A stretch of 64,000 nt of DNA from Aeromicrobium terrae (GCF_008039565.1 NZ_VDUX01000008.1:101801-165800); one strand, 5' to 3'. Counted from the first letter of the stretch, positions 33,954 to 44,682 are shown. Notes: a model not told the origin generated them from the letters alone. Numbers and translations: made by a program.

Positions 33954-34394
33954 TCAGCGGGGATCGAGGTCATCCGGCGAGACGTGCCACACCTCGGCGA
34001 GCCGGTCGAGGACGACCTGCCACACGGCGTCCTCCAGCTCCATCGTGGTCGAGCAGCGCTGGCTGATCGGCAGCCGGTACAGCACGACGCGGTTGACCTC
34101 CCCGCGGACGACCGTGCTGCCGGGCACGTCGTCGGACCACTCCGGCGGCAGCAGCGGCGCCTCCTCCACGACGACGTCGACGTGGTCGGGCTCGGTGGCG
34201 AAGTGCTTCTCCAGGGCGGCGAGGACGTCGCCGACCAGCAGGTCGAACTGCTGCCGCGGGGTCCGGTGCGCCGGCACGCTGCCGGGCGACAACGGACCAG
34301 GCAGCGCCATGGGTCCGCGGGGTCCGCGGCCGCGGCGATCGCGCATCCGGCCGGGCCGCGGACCACTCACGACGGCACCGAACGGGGCTGGCAT
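33954..34394 (-). CDS. Zincin-like metallopeptidase-family protein with degenerate active site
   Basis: A 146-residue protein of the small minimal-zincin family found beside DUF3499 in actinobacteria. The N-terminal RDRRGRGPRGPM and C-terminal SPDDLDPR ends are family-typical. Where many homologues have an HExxH-like helix, this protein reads AVWQVVLDRLAEVWHV, so the metal-binding His-Glu is missing and protease activity is unlikely. ATG at 34394 is supported by TAGACT (34401-34406, minus) 6 nt upstream, predicting a leaderless mRNA back-to-back with DUF3499. Family assignment from memory of homologues; moderate certainty. Confidence 0.7.
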   Translation of the reverse strand: MPAPFGAVVSGPRPGRMRDRRGRGPRGPMALPGPLSPGSVPAHRTPRQQFDLLVGDVLAALEKHFATEPDHVDVVVEEAPLLPPEWSDDVPGSTVVRGEVNRVVLYRLPISQRCSTTMELEDAVWQVVLDRLAEVWHVSPDDLDPR

Positions 34395-34442
34395 GCGGTG
34401 AGTCTACGTCCCGAGGACCGCGTCTCCGGTTACCCTCACCAC
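34395..34442. promoter_or_regulatory. Back-to-back leaderless promoters (zincin-like gene / DUF3499)
   Basis: Minus strand: TAGACT at 34401-34406, 6 nt, ATG at 34394. Plus strand: TACCCT at 34431-34436, 6 nt, GTG at 34443. The start codons are 48 bp apart and neither gene has a Shine-Dalgarno sequence. Predicted from spacing only. Confidence 0.6.
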
Positions 34443-34784
34443 GTGGGTGCAACTCGGCGGTGCACGCGATCGGCGTGCTCCCAGCAGGCCGTCGCGACGT
34501 TGACGTACGTCTACGCCGACCAGACCGCCGTGCTCGGTCCGCTCGCCACCTATGCCGAGCCGCACACCTACGACCTCTGCGCTGAGCACTCGCAGCGCCT
34601 GTCCGCCCCGCGCGGCTGGAACGTGCTGCGTCTCGCGCCGGATCCGGCCACGGTCGAGCCGAGCCACGACGACCTGGTCGCCCTGGCCGACGCGGTGCGC
34701 GAGGCCGGACGGCCAGCGGCGCCGGCGCCGGACGAGCCGCCCGCGCTGCGGCTCGTGAAGCCCCCGATTCCCGACGGAGTCTGA
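34443..34784 (+). CDS. DUF3499 family zinc-ribbon-like protein
   Basis: A 113-residue actinobacterial protein of unknown function. The conserved pattern is RRCTRSACSQQAVATLTYVYADQTAVLGPL (split here only for description: Cys at 7 and 12, then TLTYVY) followed by a CAEH motif near 42-45 and RGWNVLRL, which together look like a four-ligand zinc ribbon. The GTG start gives the family N-terminus and lies 6 nt after TACCCT, predicting leaderless expression. It precedes manB with a 1-bp overlap (TGATG), the same pairing as in M. tuberculosis Rv3258c-manB. Confidence 0.85.
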   Translation: MGATRRCTRSACSQQAVATLTYVYADQTAVLGPLATYAEPHTYDLCAEHSQRLSAPRGWNVLRLAPDPATVEPSHDDLVALADAVREAGRPAAPAPDEPPALRLVKPPIPDGV

Positions 34785-36139
34785 TGGATCCACGCCTGGC
34801 GGCGGTGGTCAAGGCGTATGACGTCCGAGGCCGCTCGCCCGAACAGCTCGATGCCGCCCTCGCCCGTGCGATGGGTGCGGCGTTCGCCGACGAGACCGGG
34901 ATCAGCGACGGCCGCGGCCGCGCCGTCGTCGGTCACGACATGCGCACGTCGTCGCCGGAGATCGCCGGCGCTGTCGCGGACGGCATCCGGTTCCGCGGCG
35001 CGAGCGTCGTCGCCATCGGGCTCGCCTCCACCGACCTGCTCTACTGCGCGTCCGGGGTGCTCGACCTCCCCGGCGTCATGGTCACGGCGAGCCACAACCC
35101 GGCCGGCGACAACGGCCTGAAGATGTGCCGCGCCGGCGCCCGCCCGATCGGCCTCGACACCGGTCTGGGAACGATGGCCGAGGCGGCGAGCCCGCTGCTC
35201 GACGCGACCGTCGAGCCGGCGGAGGGAACGTCGGTCGAGACGATCGACTTCCTCACCACCTACGTCGACACCCTCCTCGGGCTCGCCCCGGTGAAGGGCC
35301 GCCGACTGACGGTCGTCGTCGACGCCGGGAACGGGATGGCCGGCCACACTGTCCCGGCGGTGTTCGACCGCCTCGACGTCGACCTCGTGCCGCTCTACCT
35401 CGAGCTCGACGGCACCTTCCCCAACCACGAGGCCAACCCCCTCGACCACACGACGCTCGTCGACCTCCAGGCCGCCGTGCGCGAGCACGGCGCCGACATC
35501 GGCCTGGCGTTCGACGGCGACGCCGACCGCTGCTTCGTCATCGACGAGACCGGTGCCGTGGTCTCCCCGTCCGCGATCACCGCCCTCATCGCCACCCGCC
35601 ACCTCGCGCACGAGCCGGGGGCCACGATCCTGCACAACGTCATCACGTCGCGCGCGGTGCCGGAGATCGTCACCGAGCACGGGGGGGTGGCGGTACGCAC
35701 GCCGGTCGGCCACTCGCTGATCAAGGCCGAGATGGCGCGCACGGGCGCGGTCTTCGGCGGCGAGCACTCCGGCCACTTCTACTTCCGCGAGTTCTACCTC
35801 GCCGACTCCGGCATGCTCGCGGCCCTGCACGTGATGGGTGCGCTCGCGGAGACCGACACCACGGTGAGCGCGCTGATGGCGGAGTTCTCGCGCTACGCGG
35901 CGTCGGGCGAGATCAACAGCCGCGTCGACGACGCCGCCGCCGTGATCCAGCGTCTCGAGGCCGACTACGCCGAGCACGACCTCGACCGGCTCGACGGCCT
36001 CACCGTCACCGCGGACGACTGGTGGTTCAACGTGCGGCCGTCGAACACCGAGCCCCTGCTCCGGCTGAACGTCGAGGGGGCGGACGAGCCGACCATGGCC
36101 CGGGTGCGCGACGAGGTCCTGGCTAGGATCCGGGCATGA
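34784..36139 (+). CDS. manB: Phosphomannomutase/phosphoglucomutase
   Basis: A 451-residue alpha-D-phosphohexomutase interconverting mannose-6-P and mannose-1-P (GDP-mannose supply for glycans), possibly also glucose phosphates. Phosphoserine loop [13 protein letters not shown] near 103-115, metal loop FDGDADRC near 246-253, sugar-binding [10 protein letters not shown] near 327-336 and phosphate site RPSNTEP near 416-422. Shorter than the PmmB-type mutase at 3.4 kb and of the ManB/PMM-PGM length. It overlaps DUF3499 by 1 bp and the Trm112-like gene by 4 bp. The SIS/manA genes that follow in mycobacteria are absent here. Confidence 0.94.
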   Translation: MDPRLAAVVKAYDVRGRSPEQLDAALARAMGAAFADETGISDGRGRAVVGHDMRTSSPEIAGAVADGIRFRGASVVAIGLASTDLLYCASGVLDLPGVMVTASHNPAGDNGLKMCRAGARPIGLDTGLGTMAEAASPLLDATVEPAEGTSVETIDFLTTYVDTLLGLAPVKGRRLTVVVDAGNGMAGHTVPAVFDRLDVDLVPLYLELDGTFPNHEANPLDHTTLVDLQAAVREHGADIGLAFDGDADRCFVIDETGAVVSPSAITALIATRHLAHEPGATILHNVITSRAVPEIVTEHGGVAVRTPVGHSLIKAEMARTGAVFGGEHSGHFYFREFYLADSGMLAALHVMGALAETDTTVSALMAEFSRYAASGEINSRVDDAAAVIQRLEADYAEHDLDRLDGLTVTADDWWFNVRPSNTEPLLRLNVEGADEPTMARVRDEVLARIRA

Positions 36140-36303
36140 ACCTCGACCCCGCCCTGCTCGACATTCTGGTGTGCCCGCAGTGCCGGGCCACCTTGTTCGT
36201 CGACGACGACGCCGAGGAGCTCGTGTGCAGCAGCTGCCAGCTGGCCTACCCCGTCCGCGCTGACATCCCGGTGATGCTCGTCGACGAGGCGCGGCCCCTG
36301 TGA
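36136..36303 (+). CDS. Trm112-like zinc-binding protein
   Basis: A 55-residue protein with the Trm112/YcaR pattern: [14 protein letters not shown] at 8-21 and a second knuckle [19 protein letters not shown] at 30-48, giving CxxC...CxxC for one zinc. Eukaryotic Trm112 activates methyltransferases; in bacteria the role is largely unknown. It overlaps manB by 4 bp (ATGA) and the next gene by 4 bp (GTGA), so it is strictly coupled within this operon. Easy to miss because of its size, but the motif and spacing make it a real gene. Confidence 0.9.
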   Translation: MNLDPALLDILVCPQCRATLFVDDDAEELVCSSCQLAYPVRADIPVMLVDEARPL

Positions 36304-37238
36304 GCTCGCCCGAGGGCGGCACCAAGGCCGTCATCGCCGCCCTGCTCGCGAACATCGGGATCGCGATCACGAAGTTCATCGCGTTCCTGCTGACCGGGTT
36401 CTCGTCGATGCTCGCCGAGTCCATCCACTCGGTCGCCGACTCCGGCAACCAGGCGCTCCTGCTGATCGGCGGCAAGCGGTCGAAGCGCGAGGCCACCGAG
36501 GAGCACCCGTTCGGCTTCGGCCGCGAGCGCTACATCTACGCGTTCATCGTCTCGATCGTGCTGTTCACCGTGGGCGGCCTGTTCGCGCTGTACGAGGCGT
36601 ACCACAAGTTCCACGAGATCCACGGCGGTCACGGCGACGACCTGTTCGACAGCAAGTGGCGGCTCGTCCCGCTCGTCGTGCTCGGCATCGCGATCGTGCT
36701 CGAGGGCCTCTCGTTCCGCACCGCGATCATCGAGGGCAGCAAGGTGCGCGGCGACCACTCCTGGTGGTCGTACATCCGCAACGCGAAGTCGCCGGAGCTG
36801 CCGGTGATCCTGCTGGAGGACTTCGCCGCGCTCGTCGGCCTGGTCGCCGCGTTCGTGGCGGTCGGGCTGTCGCTCCTCACGGAGAACGCGTACTTCGACG
36901 TCGCCGGCACGGCGTTCATCGGCACGCTCCTGATCGTCGTCGCGATCGTCCTGGCCATCGAGGTCAAGAGCCTCCTGGTGGGGGAGTCCGCGACGCCGGC
37001 CGCGGTCTCGCGCATCCGCACCGCCATCGGCTCCACCGACGGCGTCGACCGGGTCATCCACCTCAAGACGCTGCACATCGCGCCCGAGGAGCTGCTGGTC
37101 GCCTGCAAGATCGGCGTGCTCCCCGAGGCGACGGCGGCCGACGTGGCCACCGCCATCGACGCCGCGGAGCGGGCGATCCGCGCCGCGGAGCCGATGGCGG
37201 TCCAGATCTACCTCGAGCCGGACATCTACCGCGGCTAG
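36300..37238 (+). CDS. Cation diffusion facilitator, SLC30A9-like
   Basis: A 312-residue metal/proton antiporter with six predicted helices. Helix 2 carries [13 protein letters not shown] near 40-52 (H and D metal ligands) and helix 5 carries [10 protein letters not shown] near 176-185, the ED variant seen in the ZnT9/SLC30A9 branch rather than the HxxxD of classic zinc exporters. The cytoplasmic C-terminal domain (about 230-312) includes [25 protein letters not shown] loop lies between helices 3 and 4. Metal specificity is unknown. GTG start overlaps the Trm112-like gene by 4 bp; the stop overlaps the convergent symporter. Confidence 0.85.
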   Translation: MSSPEGGTKAVIAALLANIGIAITKFIAFLLTGFSSMLAESIHSVADSGNQALLLIGGKRSKREATEEHPFGFGRERYIYAFIVSIVLFTVGGLFALYEAYHKFHEIHGGHGDDLFDSKWRLVPLVVLGIAIVLEGLSFRTAIIEGSKVRGDHSWWSYIRNAKSPELPVILLEDFAALVGLVAAFVAVGLSLLTENAYFDVAGTAFIGTLLIVVAIVLAIEVKSLLVGESATPAAVSRIRTAIGSTDGVDRVIHLKTLHIAPEELLVACKIGVLPEATAADVATAIDAAERAIRAAEPMAVQIYLEPDIYRG

Positions 37239-38902
37239 GCCGGCGGCGTCTCCAGCGGGTCCAGCTCCTCGACCACCTCGGGGTCGCCGGCGTCCGCGTG
37301 ATAGTCCGACGGCTTCGTGTCGTCGATCCCCTCGTAGACCCCGGTGGCACGGAACACGACGGTGAGCACCACCGAGACGATCAGGTTCAGCACGAGCGCC
37401 GTCAGCCCGAAGTAGATGAGGTTGTCGCTGAGGTCGATGCCGAAGACCTCCAGCGGCGCCACCGATCCGCCGAAGTGTGAGCCCGGGTCGCCGACCGCCG
37501 GCGTGTTGTACGCGGCGATCGTGCCCCACGCCATGCCGACGGCCCAGCCGGCCAGCAGGGCGTGCCGGTGGAACCAGCGCGTGTAGAGGCCGATGACGAT
37601 CGCCGGCAGCGTCTGCAGGATCCAGATGCCGCCGAGCAGCTGCAGGTTGATGGCGAAGTCGTTCGGCAGCGCGAGCACGAAGATCAGCGCGCCGAACTTC
37701 ACCAACAGGCTGGCGACCTTGCTCTGCTGCGCCTCCTGCGCCTCGCTCGCGCTCGGGTTGATGAACGACTTGTAGATGTTGCGCGTCCAGAGGTTGGCCG
37801 CCGCGATCGACATGATCGCCGCCGGCACGAGCGCGCCGATGGCGATGGCCGCGAACGCCACACCCGCGAACCACGGGCTGAACTCCTGCTCGAACAGCTG
37901 CGGGATGGCCAGCTGCGCGTTGTCGACCTTCACGCCCGCGGCGATGGCCGCGAGACCGAGCAGGGCGAGCAGGCCGAGCAGGAACGAGTACGCGGGCAGC
38001 AGCGACGCGTTGCGCCGGATGACGCTGCGGCTCTTCGTGGACAGCACCGCCGTGACGGAGTGCGGGTACATGAACAGCGCGAGCGCCGAGCCCAGCGACA
38101 GCGACGCGTACGCCCACTGGGCCGTGCCCATGCCGGGGATCAGCCCCTTCGGCTTGGCGTCACCGGCCGCGATGGCGTCGGCGTTGTCCTGGTTGAACGC
38201 GTCGAACGCGTGGCCGGCCTTGTCGAAGATGCCGTCCCAGCCGCCGAGCTGGGTGGGCAGGTAGATCACCGCGACGATGATCACGATGTAGATCAGCGAG
38301 TCCTTGACGAACGCGATCAGCGCCGGCGCGCGCAGGCCTGACGAGTACGTGTACGCCGCGAGCAGTGCGAAGGCGATGAACAGCGGCAGGTCCTTCTCGA
38401 ACCAGCCGGCGTCATCTCCGCCGCCGATGCCGATGACGTCGAGCACCGCCTGGATGCCGACGAGCTGCAGCGCGATGTACGGCATCGTCGCGAGGATTCC
38501 GGTGAACGCGACGGCCAGGCTGAGCGGGCGTGAGTCGAAGCGGCCCTGCACGAAGTCGGCCGGGGTCACGTAACGACGACGGTGCGAGACCGACCACAGC
38601 CGCGGCAGGAACACGAAGATGATCGGGTACAGGATGATCGTGTACGGCACCGCGAAGAAGCCGGTGGCGTTCCCCGCGTAGAGCAGCGCCGGCACGGCGA
38701 TGAACGTGTACGCCGTGTAGATGTCGCCGCCGATCAGGAACCACGACACGAACGTGCCGAAGCTCCGGCCGCCCAGGCCCCATTCGTCGAGGTTGTCGAG
38801 CGCGGCGGCCCGGCGCCACCGGGCCGCGAGGAAGCCCATCACCGTGACGAGCAGGAAGAAGAACAGGAAGACCGCGAAGGCCACGCCGTCGACGTCGCTC
38901 AT
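37235..38902 (-). CDS. Sodium:solute symporter, monocarboxylate (MctP) type
   Basis: A 555-residue SSS-family transporter with about 13 membrane helices. Family features: GLGGRSFGTFVSWFLIGGDIYTAYTF near 42-67, VQGRFDSRPLSLAVAFTGIL near 118-137, and the APALIAFVKDSLIY helix near 205-218. The C-terminal tail is acidic and cytoplasmic. The DUF3311 partner just upstream is typical of actinobacterial and bacillar monocarboxylate (acetate/pyruvate/propionate-like) permeases. A perfect CRP-type site lies ahead of the pair, consistent with carbon-source control by cAMP. Substrate is inferred from family and context. Confidence 0.88.
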   Translation of the reverse strand: MSDVDGVAFAVFLFFFLLVTVMGFLAARWRRAAALDNLDEWGLGGRSFGTFVSWFLIGGDIYTAYTFIAVPALLYAGNATGFFAVPYTIILYPIIFVFLPRLWSVSHRRRYVTPADFVQGRFDSRPLSLAVAFTGILATMPYIALQLVGIQAVLDVIGIGGGDDAGWFEKDLPLFIAFALLAAYTYSSGLRAPALIAFVKDSLIYIVIIVAVIYLPTQLGGWDGIFDKAGHAFDAFNQDNADAIAAGDAKPKGLIPGMGTAQWAYASLSLGSALALFMYPHSVTAVLSTKSRSVIRRNASLLPAYSFLLGLLALLGLAAIAAGVKVDNAQLAIPQLFEQEFSPWFAGVAFAAIAIGALVPAAIMSIAAANLWTRNIYKSFINPSASEAQEAQQSKVASLLVKFGALIFVLALPNDFAINLQLLGGIWILQTLPAIVIGLYTRWFHRHALLAGWAVGMAWGTIAAYNTPAVGDPGSHFGGSVAPLEVFGIDLSDNLIYFGLTALVLNLIVSVVLTVVFRATGVYEGIDDTKPSDYHADAGDPEVVEELDPLETPPA

Positions 38903-39120
38903 CGGCGACCACGCCCCTGCACGAGCCAGTACGCGACGCTCGTGAGGATCACCGACAGGATCACCAGCAGGAACTGGTACCAGAAGAAGAACGGGATCCC
39001 GGCGAGGTCAGGTGACTCCTTGGCGTACGTCCACGTCAGCAGTGGCACGACGATCGCGACGGCCAGGATCACTCCCGCCGCGTAGAGCCGTCCAGGTCCG
39101 GGCATCGGTCGGTCGGTCAT
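38899..39120 (-). CDS. DUF3311 family small membrane subunit of the symporter
   Basis: A 73-residue protein with two membrane helices (about 12-30 and 45-65) and the signature [16 protein letters not shown] near 41-56. DUF3311 proteins accompany SSS monocarboxylate transporters and are probably required for their function, like MctB with MctC in Corynebacterium (a different small family). It overlaps the symporter start by 4 bp. A strong AAGGGGG ribosome site is 5 bp before the ATG at 39120, in contrast to the leaderless ahcY gene on the other side of the intergenic region. Confidence 0.88.
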   Translation of the reverse strand: MTDRPMPGPGRLYAAGVILAVAIVVPLLTWTYAKESPDLAGIPFFFWYQFLLVILSVILTSVAYWLVQGRGRR

Positions 39121-39140
39121 GGGTCCCCCTTGTCCCCCCG

Positions 39141-39160
39141 GCTGTGACCCCCGTCACAGC
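39141..39160. promoter_or_regulatory. CRP/GlxR-type cAMP receptor site
   Basis: TGTGA (39143-39147), 6 nt, TCACA (39154-39158): a perfect match to TGTGA-N6-TCACA, inside an 8-bp perfect inverted repeat GCTGTGAC/GTCACAGC. It is centred at 39150.5, 30 bp ahead of the DUF3311-symporter start and about 77 bp ahead of the predicted ahcY start. TACGGT (39171-39176, minus) could be the symporter -10, which would place the site just after +1 (repression); activation of ahcY from -77 is the alternative. Confidence 0.75.
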
Positions 39161-39226
39161 ACCATCGGCCACCGTAGTACACCGGTCCGTACGTGGCACC
39201 TGACCTGCCCCGGTACGATGGCGCCC

Positions 39227-40654
<1,428 letters not shown>

Positions 40655-40682
40655 TTCCCGCTCCGGCGGCATCATTGGCTCC

Positions 40683-41378
40683 ATGAGCTACAGGCGGAGC
40701 AAGCGCGACCGGGTGCTCGTCGTCGACGACGACGCGTCCCTGGCCGAGATGCTCAGCATCGTCCTCGACGGGGAGGGGCTGACCACCGAGGTCGTCCGCT
40801 CCGGCGACAAGGTGATGGAGGCGTTCGCGTCCTTCAAGCCGGACGTCGTGCTGCTCGACCTGATGCTGCCGGGACTGGACGGCATGAGCGTGTGCCGGCG
40901 CATCCGCGCGACGTCGGCGGTGCCGATCATCATGCTCACGGCGAAGTCCGACACCCCGGACGTCGTGCGGGGGCTCGAGGCCGGCGCGGACGACTACATC
41001 ACGAAGCCGTTCAAGAACACCGAGCTCGTCGCCCGCATCCGGGCCCGCCTGCGTCGCACCGACCAGATCGCCGAGAAGCTCGAGTTCGGCGACATCGTGC
41101 TGGACCCGGCCGGGCACACCGTCACCCGCAAGGGTGAGCCGCTCGACCTCACGCCGCTGGAGTTCGACCTGCTGGCCTGCCTGCTGGGCAGCCCGCAGCA
41201 GGTGTTCACCCGCGAGGTGCTGCTGCAGAAGGTGTGGGGCTACCACCACCCCGGCGACACCAAGCTGGTGAACGTCCACATGACCCGACTGCGCTCGAAG
41301 ATCGAGGACGACGCCGACGACCCGCAGGTGATCCGCACCGTGCGGGGGGTCGGCTACCAGGCGATCGCACCGGGATGA
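40683..41378 (+). CDS. mtrA: Response regulator MtrA
   Basis: A 231-residue OmpR/PhoB-family regulator, essential in mycobacteria, controlling cell-wall hydrolases, division and replication genes. Receiver domain 1-125 with acidic pocket VVDDD (13-17), phosphoacceptor D59 (LLDLMLPG), LTAKSD and K near 109 (ITKPF); winged-helix DNA-binding domain about 135-228 with LTPLEFDLLACLL and VHMTRLRSKIEDD. Immediately followed by mtrB (4 bp gap) and lpqB, the conserved actinobacterial order. Candidate target repeats precede the amidase gene at 7299-7334. CATCAT 7 nt before the ATG is a weak -10 candidate. Confidence 0.97.
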   Translation: MSYRRSKRDRVLVVDDDASLAEMLSIVLDGEGLTTEVVRSGDKVMEAFASFKPDVVLLDLMLPGLDGMSVCRRIRATSAVPIIMLTAKSDTPDVVRGLEAGADDYITKPFKNTELVARIRARLRRTDQIAEKLEFGDIVLDPAGHTVTRKGEPLDLTPLEFDLLACLLGSPQQVFTREVLLQKVWGYHHPGDTKLVNVHMTRLRSKIEDDADDPQVIRTVRGVGYQAIAPG

Positions 41379-41382
41379 CGCC

Positions 41383-42948
41383 GTGCGCCCCTTGATGCGC
41401 GTGCTGCGCCCGGTGGCACTCGTGTGGCGGCGATCCATCCAGGCGCGCGTGGTCGCGAGCACGATCGTCCTGAGCACGCTCGTCATCGGGGCCACCGGCT
41501 GGGCGCTGCTGAGCGACGTCGCCGACGGCCTGGCCGACTCCCGCCGCGAGGCCGCGATCGCGGAGGCCAAGTCGGGGTTCCGGTTCGCGCAGGACCAGCT
41601 CGACGCCTCCCTGGCGTCGGAGCCGGCCACGCAGGCGCAGGCGCTGACCCAGATGGTCGACTCCCTCACGGGGTCCCGCGGCGGTCAGCGCGGGTACGAG
41701 CTCGTGCTCGAGGGCCCGCTGGGCGGCGAGGACGTCCCGGTGCGCTCGTCGGCCGCCATCGCCCCAGGGTCGCTGCCGTCGGACCTCCGCAAGACGGTGT
41801 CCACGCGCACCGGCACGTACTGGAGCTTCTCCGGCCTGTCGGTGCTCGGCCGGAGCGACAGCGAGCCCGGCGTGGTCGTCGGCAGCCAGATCCGCTCGCC
41901 GCGCACCGGCGACGCGTACGCGATGTTCTACCTGTTCTCGCTGCACGACCAGCAGGACACGCTCGACCTCGTCCGCCGGGCGCTGCTCCTCGGCGGCCTG
42001 GCGATGGTGCTGATGGTCGGCGGCGTCGCCTGGCTGGTCTCGCGCCAGGTGCTCAACCCGGTGCGGCTGGCCCGTCGCATCGCCGAGCGGTACGCCGCCG
42101 GCAGCCTCGAGCAGCGGATGCTCGTGAGCGGCGAGGACGACATCGCCCGCCTGAGCATCTCGTTCAACCAGATGGCGGCCAGCCTGCAGAGCCAGATCCG
42201 TCGGCTGGAGAACCTGTCGCGGCTGCAGCAGCGCTTCGTCTCCGACGTCTCGCACGAGCTCCGCACCCCGCTGACCACCGTGCAGATGGCCAGCAGCGTG
42301 CTCTACGACCAGCGCGAGCGGTTCGACGCGCAGACCGCGCGTTCCGCGGAGCTGCTGAAGCGCGAGCTGGACCGGTTCGAGGAGCTGCTGTCCAACCTGC
42401 TGGACCTCAGTCGCTTCGACGCCGGCGCCGCGCAGCTCGAGCTCGACGCCGTCGACCTCAGCGAGATCGCCAAGCAGGCCGCGCAGGAGTCCATCCTCGG
42501 CCGGCACGGCATCGAGGTCCGGCTGATCGGGGTGGACCAGCCGGCCGTCGTCGAGGCCGACATCCGCCGCATCGACCGAATCGTGCGCAACCTGCTGACC
42601 AACGCGGCGAAGTACAGCGGGTCACCGGTGGTGGAGATCGAGGTGGCGCAGGACGACGAGCTGGTGTCGCTCGCCGTGCGCGACTTCGGCGTCGGCCTGT
42701 CCGGCGACGAGAACCTGCGCGTCTTCGACCGGTTCTGGCGCGCCGACCCCGCCCGCACGCAGGGCGGCACCGGGTTGGGCCTGGCCATCTCGCGCGAGGA
42801 CGCCGCGCTGCACGGCGGCTCGCTGCTCGCCTGGGGGCGCAAGGGCGAGGGCAGCGAGTTCGTGCTCACCCTCCCGAAGATCGTGCCCATCGGCGACGAG
42901 GACACCGGGCGCGGCCCCACCCCCGTCGTGCGGACGGTCTACGCATGA
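41383..42948 (+). CDS. mtrB: Sensor histidine kinase MtrB
   Basis: A 521-residue membrane kinase for MtrA. Helix 1 about 22-45, extracytoplasmic sensor about 46-195, helix 2 about 197-220, HAMP linker (PVRLARRIAERYAAGSLEQRM), dimerisation helix with phospho-acceptor H291 (SDVSHELRTPLTT) and HATPase domain with N box NLLTNAAKYS near 405, DFGVGLS, FDRFWRAD and GGTGLGLAISRE. Complete. GTG start 4 bp after mtrA. The last codons overlap the lpqB start by 4 bp, so the accessory lipoprotein is co-translated with its kinase. Confidence 0.96.
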   Translation: MRPLMRVLRPVALVWRRSIQARVVASTIVLSTLVIGATGWALLSDVADGLADSRREAAIAEAKSGFRFAQDQLDASLASEPATQAQALTQMVDSLTGSRGGQRGYELVLEGPLGGEDVPVRSSAAIAPGSLPSDLRKTVSTRTGTYWSFSGLSVLGRSDSEPGVVVGSQIRSPRTGDAYAMFYLFSLHDQQDTLDLVRRALLLGGLAMVLMVGGVAWLVSRQVLNPVRLARRIAERYAAGSLEQRMLVSGEDDIARLSISFNQMAASLQSQIRRLENLSRLQQRFVSDVSHELRTPLTTVQMASSVLYDQRERFDAQTARSAELLKRELDRFEELLSNLLDLSRFDAGAAQLELDAVDLSEIAKQAAQESILGRHGIEVRLIGVDQPAVVEADIRRIDRIVRNLLTNAAKYSGSPVVEIEVAQDDELVSLAVRDFGVGLSGDENLRVFDRFWRADPARTQGGTGLGLAISREDAALHGGSLLAWGRKGEGSEFVLTLPKIVPIGDEDTGRGPTPVVRTVYA

Positions 42949-44657
42949 GGTGGGTCGCGGTGGCGCTCACCGCCGTCCTCGTCTCCGGCTGTGCCGGCAT
43001 CCCGTCGTCGGGGCCGGTCCAGCGCGTGGCGGACGACCGGGGCAAGCCGCAGAGCACCGTCCGGTACGCGCCGGTCGGCCCGGCGCGGGGAGCGTCGCCG
43101 CAGCAGATCGTCCGCGGCTACCTCGACGCGATGCTCGCCTACCCGGTCTCCACGGGCACGGCGGCGGCGTACCTGACGCCCGAGGCGGCCGACACCTGGA
43201 AGTCCGCCAACGGCGTGACGGTCTACGCCGAGCCGCGCGTCTCCCTGGCCCGATCCACGCTCTCCGACGGCGACGAGCAGACGTCGGTCGTCGAGCTGCG
43301 CTCCACCACGGTCGAGCGCCTCGACCGGCAGGGCCGCACCGTCCGGGCCGGCCAGGACGAGCCGCGGTCCTACATCCTGGCGAAGGTCCGCGGTCAGTGG
43401 CGCATCACCAACCCGCAGGCCGGAGTCATGGTCACCCGCTCGTACTACACCGACTACTTCCGGGCCTTCCCGATCTACTTCTTCGACGCCCCGGGTCAGC
43501 GGCTCGTCCCCGAGGTCGTGCACCTCGCGGTCGGCGACCAGCTCCCTACCGGGCTGGTCACGAGCCTCGCGCTGGGCACGTCCTCCGGGACGCTCCGCAC
43601 CTACGTGCCGCGCGCGTCCGCGCTGCAGTCGTCGGTCTCGGTGAACGACCAGGGCATCGCCGACGTCCAGTTCTCGAACAGCCTCGCGCGGCTCGCCGAG
43701 GACCAGCGGAACCACCTCGCCGCCCAGATCGTGTGGACGCTGCGCGCGGTGCCGGGGCTCGCCGGGGTGCGGATCTTCGGCGACGACGCGATCCTCCGGG
43801 CCGGCGACGACCGGGTCCAGTCGATCGGGGCGTGGGGCGAGTTCGGCCCGCTGGCGGTCGACCGGCACACGTACGCGGTGGTCGGGAACCGCCTGGTGGA
43901 GGTCGACGGCGGCACGCTGAAGCGGGTCAGCGGCCCGTGGGGCACCGACGCCCTCGAGGCCGTCGACGTCGCCGTCTCCGGAGCGGCGATCGCGGCCGTG
44001 CTGCCTGGTCGCAGCCGGGTGCGGATCACCGATCGCGACGGCAAGAGCCCGCGCAGCCACGACGGCGAGGGCCTGATCGCCCCGCGGTGGGACGAGGACG
44101 GGCAGCTGTGGCTGGTCGACCGGCCCGACGGCGTCACCCGCGTCCGCCTGGTGCCGTCCGGCGACAAGGCGCGCGCCGTCCCGGCCGGCCGCCTGAGCGG
44201 CCTCACCGTCCGCTCCTTCGACGTCTCGCCCGACGGCGGCCGCGTGGCGCTGGAGGCGGATCGGCGCGGATCGACCGCCCTCTACGTCTGCGACGTCCTG
44301 CGCGACGGCAAGAACCGCGTCACCGGCCTGGGCGCACCGCAGCTCGTCGACACCGGCGTCCCCGCCCCGCACTCGGTGTCCTGGGCGTCGACCACCCGTC
44401 TGGTGTTCCTCGGCTCCACCGAGGCCGGCGTCCAGGTGCACGAGGCCGCGATCGACGGCACCGACGTCGAGGGCGGCGCCACGGGCGGTGGGCCACTGCT
44501 GCCCGACGTGCGGGCCACGCACCTCGTCGCCGACGCGGGAGCGGACGGCAGCGCGTGGGTCACGGACTCCCGCAAGCGGCTCTGGTACCTGGCTCCCGGC
44601 CGCTCCTGGCGCCTGCTCGACGACCGGGCGTTCAGTGGATTGACCTCGGGCGACTGA
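42945..44657 (+). CDS. lpqB: Lipoprotein LpqB
   Basis: A 570-residue lipoprotein that interacts with the MtrB sensor domain and modulates MtrA phosphorylation in mycobacteria. Signal peptide 1-16 with lipobox VSGC (Cys near 16). A GerMN domain follows (about 160-290: DYFRAFPIYFFDAPGQRLVPE and GLVTSLALGTSSGTLRTYVP-like strands), then a beta-propeller-like C-terminal region (about 300-570) with repeated strands such as VSPDGGRVALEAD. Overlaps mtrB by 4 bp (ATGA). Anchored on the outer face of the membrane. Confidence 0.94.
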   Translation: MRWVAVALTAVLVSGCAGIPSSGPVQRVADDRGKPQSTVRYAPVGPARGASPQQIVRGYLDAMLAYPVSTGTAAAYLTPEAADTWKSANGVTVYAEPRVSLARSTLSDGDEQTSVVELRSTTVERLDRQGRTVRAGQDEPRSYILAKVRGQWRITNPQAGVMVTRSYYTDYFRAFPIYFFDAPGQRLVPEVVHLAVGDQLPTGLVTSLALGTSSGTLRTYVPRASALQSSVSVNDQGIADVQFSNSLARLAEDQRNHLAAQIVWTLRAVPGLAGVRIFGDDAILRAGDDRVQSIGAWGEFGPLAVDRHTYAVVGNRLVEVDGGTLKRVSGPWGTDALEAVDVAVSGAAIAAVLPGRSRVRITDRDGKSPRSHDGEGLIAPRWDEDGQLWLVDRPDGVTRVRLVPSGDKARAVPAGRLSGLTVRSFDVSPDGGRVALEADRRGSTALYVCDVLRDGKNRVTGLGAPQLVDTGVPAPHSVSWASTTRLVFLGSTEAGVQVHEAAIDGTDVEGGATGGGPLLPDVRATHLVADAGADGSAWVTDSRKRLWYLAPGRSWRLLDDRAFSGLTSGD

Positions 44658-44682
44658 CGGCGGGTCCGGCTAGCGTCGCGGC

